Of a stretch of 64,000 nucleotides of DNA, positions 60,262-64,000 are shown in pieces. The position numbers and the translations under genes were made by a program. The notes under the pieces are model-generated. The model searched no databases. It was not told the origin of the DNA and saw only the letters and a list, made by a program, of their open reading frames with translations. Positions within the stretch are counted from its first letter, which is position 1. Each line of letters begins with the position of its first letter. The stretch is from assembly GCA_934045075.1 (NCBI GenBank), contig OW203744.1:1815001-1879000 (forward strand), in the 5' to 3' direction. This DNA is from Yponomeuta sedellus (Eukaryota > Arthropoda > Insecta > Lepidoptera > Yponomeutidae).

Positions 60262-60605
60262 TAGTTGATTTGTGCTCGGAGTTTCTCTAAAGGATAGGAT
60301 TCGTAACGAATGCTTCCGACAGAGAACCAAAGTTATCGACATAGCTCAGAGAATCAGCGAGCTGAAGTGGCAGTGGGCTGGCCATATCTCGCGAAGAACC
60401 GACAACCGTTGGAGTAAATATGTTCTTGAGTGGAGACCGCGACTCGGCAAAAGTAGTGTAGGACGCCCTCCAACCAGGCGGGATGACGATCTGCAAAAAC
60501 CGCCGGCAGATGCTGGATACGGCAAGCTGAAGACAGGGCGCTATGGCGCTCATTAGGGGAGGGCTATGTCCAGCAGTGGACTACATAATATAGCCTGACG
60601 AAGAA
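60262..60605 (+). pseudogene. RTE-1 LINE C-terminal fragment
   Basis: Plus-strand copy encoding the RTE-1 tail (RNECFRQRTKVIDIAQRI, WAGHISRRTDNRW, VGRPPTR), with a frameshift near the end (PADAGYGKLKTGR is read in the wrong frame), and the terminus CTCATTAGGGGAGGGCTATG then CAGCAGTGGACTACATAATA and a GACGAAGAAG tail. Confidence 0.85.
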
Positions 60606-60609
60606 GTAG

Positions 60610-60954
60610 TCGACAAAATTGACTCCACAATACAAATCTAAAAAGTCCGTCCTTGTGTCGTGCCCGTAGGCCGCTCTTTGGCCTTTTGGCACTAGTATTG
60701 TGGGATTGTAGTCTCTAACCTGAAAGGCATTTAAGGTTTATTTTAGTTTACAATGTCCCGGGCAAACAAAACACTAACGAAAACGTGGTAGCTAAAAAAA
60801 GAGGGTCCGTTCCTAAATGACCACTCGACAGAAGTGAAAACTGGAGGTGCCGGGCTTGATTTATGCAAATAGCCTCAGTCTATTTCAATGTTTTTATGTG
60901 CTTTCCTGGTTACTACAGTACAGGATATTTTAGTTTGGGACTAGGACAAGGGAT
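60610..60954. other. Non-coding, nothing recognised
   Basis: No gene or repeat recognised. Confidence 0.4.
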
Positions 60955-61935
60955 TAGGTACTGGAGCCGAATGTGTCTATTCAGCGTCATCGCGCGACTG
61001 AAGCCGAATTTGTCCTACACAACGTCATCGAGCGAATGGGACCGAATGTGTCTTTTTCAGCGTCATCGAGTGACTGGTGCCGAAAATTTCAGGTTCATCG
61101 TCACCAACCGACTGGAGCCGAGTATTTCCGATTCAGCATCATCAACCGACTAGAGCCGTTTGTCCGATTCGGCGTTACCGACAGCGACTGGAGCCCAGTA
61201 TGTCTGATTCAACGTCACTGTCCGACTGGAGCCCAATATGTTCAATTCAGCGTCATCGAGCTACTGGAGCCGAATGCGTCTGATTCAGCGTCATCGAGCG
61301 ACTGGAACCGAATGTTTCCGATTCTACGTCACTGACGGACTGGAGCCAAGCATTTCCGATTCAGCGTTATCGACTGACTGGAGCCGAGTATGGCCAGTTC
61401 AACGTCACCGACCGACTGGAGCGGAGCGGAGCCGAATATGTTCGATTCAACGCCATCGAGCTACTGGAAAAAGGCGACTAAGGGACTCAAACCGGAGGGT
61501 GGGCAGCAGCGCCCCCTACAGTACAATTCTACCAAACTGCGATCCCCAACCCGCATGCCCAGCGTGGGGATTATGGGCACTACCCCCTTATGATGGCACA
61601 ACCTTGCGCTCATTTGGGGAGGGCTATGTCCAGCAGTGGACTAATATAGCCTGAAGAAGAAGAAGAAGAGCTACTGGAACCGAATGTGTCCGATTCAGAG
61701 TCATCGAGCTACTGGAGCCGAATGTGTCCGATTCAGAGTCATCGAGCTACTGAGCCAAATGTATCCTATTCAGCGTCATCGAGCGACTGGAGCCGAATTT
61801 GTCCTATACAACGTCATCGAGCGACTGGGACCAAATGTATCCTATTCAGCGTCATCGAGCGACTGCAGCTGAACATTGCCGATTGAGCGTCACCGACATC
61901 GACAGACTAGAGCTGAGTATGTCCAATTCGGCGAC
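60955..61935 (+). repeat. 38-bp minisatellite
   Basis: Unit approximately CGTCATCGAGCGACTGGAGC followed by CGAATGTGTCCGATTCAG, period 38 bp (for example ACTGG at 61263 and 61301). I estimate about twenty diverged units on both sides of a SINE insertion. As 38 is not a multiple of three, each frame cycles through all three phases, and overlapping frames stay open in all of them. No known protein. Confidence 0.9.
61470..61667 (+). mobile_element. SINE-E insertion in the minisatellite
   Basis: A 5'-truncated SINE-E starting AAAGGCGACTAAGGGAC and ending in the RTE-1-type terminus with GAAGAAGAAG. GAGCTACTGGAA (61458-61469 and 61668-61679) flanks it as a 12-bp target duplication. Confidence 0.85.
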
Positions 61936-62270
61936 AACGTCCGAGCGTGATGAGTTACTTTGGACCAGAGTTAAAAAGCCTAAAGAAGACTTTAGTTCAA
62001 AATGGCGTGCTATTGTTGTTGTTACATTCTTACTAGGGAGGCAAGCCTTCTGCGTATAATTTTTCTTTGTGTTAATGTTTGAACAGGCTGGATCGATGTG
62101 TATCTAGCTTTGTTTGCCGTGCCAAGTTGGATTAGTTAATTAACAACTGATTTGCCAGCTAATGAGCCTGGAGGCTCGGTTATTTAACTCTTGGTTGTTT
62201 CGAAGACATAATTATATTCCTTGCGTACAAGGTTAGTTAGTTAGACTTGAGATGTCCGCACTTTGCCTCA
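61936..62270. other. No recognised gene
   Basis: A short plus frame following the minisatellite (encoding VKKPKEDFSSKWRAIVVVTF) has no recognisable homology. No splice-site support. Confidence 0.35.
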
Positions 62271-62274
62271 TGGT

Positions 62275-62500
62275 TGGCCCCATTGTATGTAGGAAACGCT
62301 GAGGTACGCTAACACCTCAGACACTAGGGTTTCCTTACGATTTTTTCCTTCGCAGTCAGCGAGTAGTATCGCTACTATAATTTCACAAATGTACATAACT
62401 TAGAAAGCAAAGTCATCGGTACATGCCGGGGTTCGAACCCACGACCTCCCGATTGAGAAGCCGGCGTTCTACACCGCTCCGCTACCACCGCTCTTTTGCG
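62275..62500 (-). mobile_element. SINE-D-like copy
   Basis: Inverted: GGTTTCCTTACGATTTTTTCC, AAGTCATCGGTACATGCCG, inverted B box GGGGTTCGAACCC and head complement CGCTACCACCGC. Confidence 0.75.
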
Positions 62501-62589
62501 TACAGGGTTATCGAGTCTGCACAGTTTTGGCATTCACAGTCCAGTGAATGCCCAAATGTTGGAGTACATACATGCTTTCCTGTTTGGTC

Positions 62590-62690
62590 ATGTTTTTTTT
62601 TGCGTTGCCGGTTGCGTGCGGAGCCAACTATCTGCGGGTTTCCTCACGATGTTTTCCTTCACTGTTAACGTGTGGTGTTGCTACGTAACG
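62590..62690 (-). repeat. SINE-D body fragment
   Basis: GCGTGCGGAGCCAACTATCTGC then GGTTTCCTCACGATGTTTTCC and CACTGTTAACGTGTGG. Confidence 0.6.
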
Positions 62691-62699
62691 GTGGTCTGA

Positions 62700-63095
62700 G
62701 TAAGCAGTAAAATGCCAACGAACGTGGAAATCAGGTCAAATTTTCGCCCCGAAGAAGGTCCCTTGTTCTGCCCTTATCGGGGACTCCCCGCAGCCGGAGA
62801 CCCGAGATCGCAGATATGAGGACGTGACCCAGTCCAATGCTCCAATTTAGTACAGTCCACAGCTGATCGAGAGACCCTTTACTGTTATTTTATTTAGAAA
62901 GATAGATGAATAAATAATTTATTCACATAAAACACACACTGTTAGGTAATTAAGGACTTTGAAAAGTTTGGAGTGTTTTTTAATTTTTTCGCCAAAATGA
63001 TCTAGATTTCAAAATGGACACCTAGTTTGAATTGTAACGTTCATTAAGCTGCAGTTTCTGCGCTACTTTGAATATAACCTTTTCATTTCATTTCA
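62700..63095. other. Non-coding, nothing recognised
   Basis: No gene or repeat recognised. Confidence 0.4.
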
Positions 63096-63099
63096 CCTT

Positions 63100-63265
63100 C
63101 AGGTTTCCTCACGAAGTTTACTTGACCTTTAGGGGATGGTAGGTATTGGAATAACAAGTTCACAAATGCACTTAACTTTTGACATAGAACAGCTCATTAG
63201 TACATACCGGGATTCGAACCCGTGACCTCACGAATTTAGGCCGGCGGCCAAAAGACGACCACCCT
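63100..63265 (-). mobile_element. SINE-D-like copy
   Basis: Inverted: AGGTTTCCTCACGAAGTTTAC, CAGCTCATTAGTACATACCG, inverted B box GGGATTCGAACCC. The CTTCAGGTTTCCTCACGAAGTTT phrase recurs just beyond it at 63267. Confidence 0.65.
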
Positions 63266-63289
63266 TCAGGTTTCCTCACGAAGTTTCAT

Positions 63290-63735
63290 TTCAAAGTGAA
63301 GCCATAAAAATCTTATTACAAGTCACAGAAAGCCTAAACAAAAAAAGAAAGCATACATAAAAAGCGAAACAAACAGAAAATTTGCCATACACGGTACTGC
63401 AATGTACCTGGACAATGTACAAGAATAAGAACGGCAAAGTTGTGGAGCACGCCGTCATCGTTCTTTCCGGAGGCATAGAGCCTGGGTGTCTTTAAAAGTA
63501 GAGTTAACCGGCATTTAACAGGTAAGCTCGTAACATGGTAGACCCCGTCTTCGCTTACCATCAGGCGCGACTCGGGTCAAGGTTCTACGTAAAACAAAAA
63601 AGATTTACCAATGCAGGCGTGGCAAAAGTAAATGGGCTCCGACTCAGCATGTGCTGAAAATTTGGAAAAAAAACTAAGCGCTGATATTCTGTCGGTACCC
63701 GGTGTCAGCTGCACGCAGCGCTAAGAGAGGGAGGT
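63290..63735. repeat. Possible retroposon 3' region
   Basis: The minus frame at 63334-63561 (…VTSLPVKCRLTLLLKTPRLY) resembles the C-terminal or 3' region of a non-LTR element, but I cannot confirm it. 63600-63730 contains GGCTCCGACTCAGCATGTGC, similar to 38990-39030. Confidence 0.35.
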
Positions 63736-63835
63736 GAGGTGGGAAAAACTGCTATTGGACGCATTAAATTGTGTAATATCACGCTGATAAAATCAGTATA
63801 CAATTTTAGTTTTATGTATTTAGTAATTCAACTAA

Positions 63836-64000
63836 AGCGCTCGTTGCCTAGTGATTGGTATGAATCACTTGGGTTAAGCAACAACAGGCGCGGTCAGGTG
63901 CAAGATGGGTGACGGTCCCGTGACTACTGCTAGTGGCAGTTTTTCCGAGCGCTTCCGTGCTTCGCAAGGCACGCCAAGCCGTTGGTGCCGGCTGTCATGT
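63836..64000 (-). repeat. R370 copy, cut by window end
   Basis: AAGCGCTCGTTGCCTAGTGATTGG to GTTGGTGCCGGCTGTCATGT, the first half of the repeat. Confidence 0.8.

Overview
This window looks like nuclear DNA from an insect, most likely a moth or butterfly. Nothing bacterial is visible. The sequence is AT-rich, has long non-coding stretches, exon-like islands with GT/AG borders, and very dense mobile-element debris: tRNA-derived SINEs, RTE-like and CR1/L2-like LINE 3' ends, Penelope-like elements, mariner, short Helitron-like elements, TIR/MITE elements and microsatellites. The order-level call is inference from the repertoire of repeat types; no host gene here is diagnostic.

The main feature is a complete Ty3/gypsy-group endogenous retrovirus (errantivirus-like) at 43880-52473. 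It has two 288-bp LTRs in which I see no difference by eye, a 4-bp GTAC target-site duplication, a tRNA-Leu-type primer-binding site, gag, a gag-pol -1 frameshift cassette, a full pol (protease, RT, RNase H, integrase with a GPY/F end) and an env related to the insect errantivirus / baculovirus F-protein family. The env frame has no ATG of its own. It opens at a clean 3' splice site, and a phase-matched donor lies just after a short upstream ATG exon in the leader. One in-frame stop (51910-51912) separates the env ectodomain from its membrane anchor and tail. The LTR carries a TATA-less initiator plus a correctly spaced DPE.

Host coding evidence is thin. Two minus-strand exons (39547-39710 and 38219-38321) have matching phase and together encode an acidic linker and a WAP-like eight-cysteine domain. 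One plus-strand exon (33432-33585) encodes part of a THAP-like zinc-finger domain. All are islands in repeat-filled DNA, so most of the window is probably intronic or intergenic.

Layout: 1-9.5 kb SINEs, LINE ends, two short Helitron-like elements, a mariner fossil; 10-11.5 kb a CR1/L2-like LINE split by another insertion; 13-17 kb TIR elements, a pentanucleotide array and LINE ends; 18.7-22.5 kb LINE end, SINE cluster and a tandem trimer of a MITE; 22.7-24.1 kb a Penelope-like element interrupted by a second one; 25-32 kb SINE clusters, including a foldback pair with arms of about 111 nt, then an almost 600-bp GATA array; 33-40 kb the three host exons among repeats; 40-43.8 kb SINEs; 43.9-52.5 kb the retrovirus; 52.5-60.6 kb palindromes, repeats, a CATA/CA microsatellite and paired Penelope 3' ends; 60.9-61.9 kb a 38-bp minisatellite carrying a SINE insertion; 62-64 kb SINE fragments. 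Family labels (SINE-A to SINE-E, R370, R-F, MITE-H, RTE-1, RTE-2) are mine, based on sequence shared inside this window.
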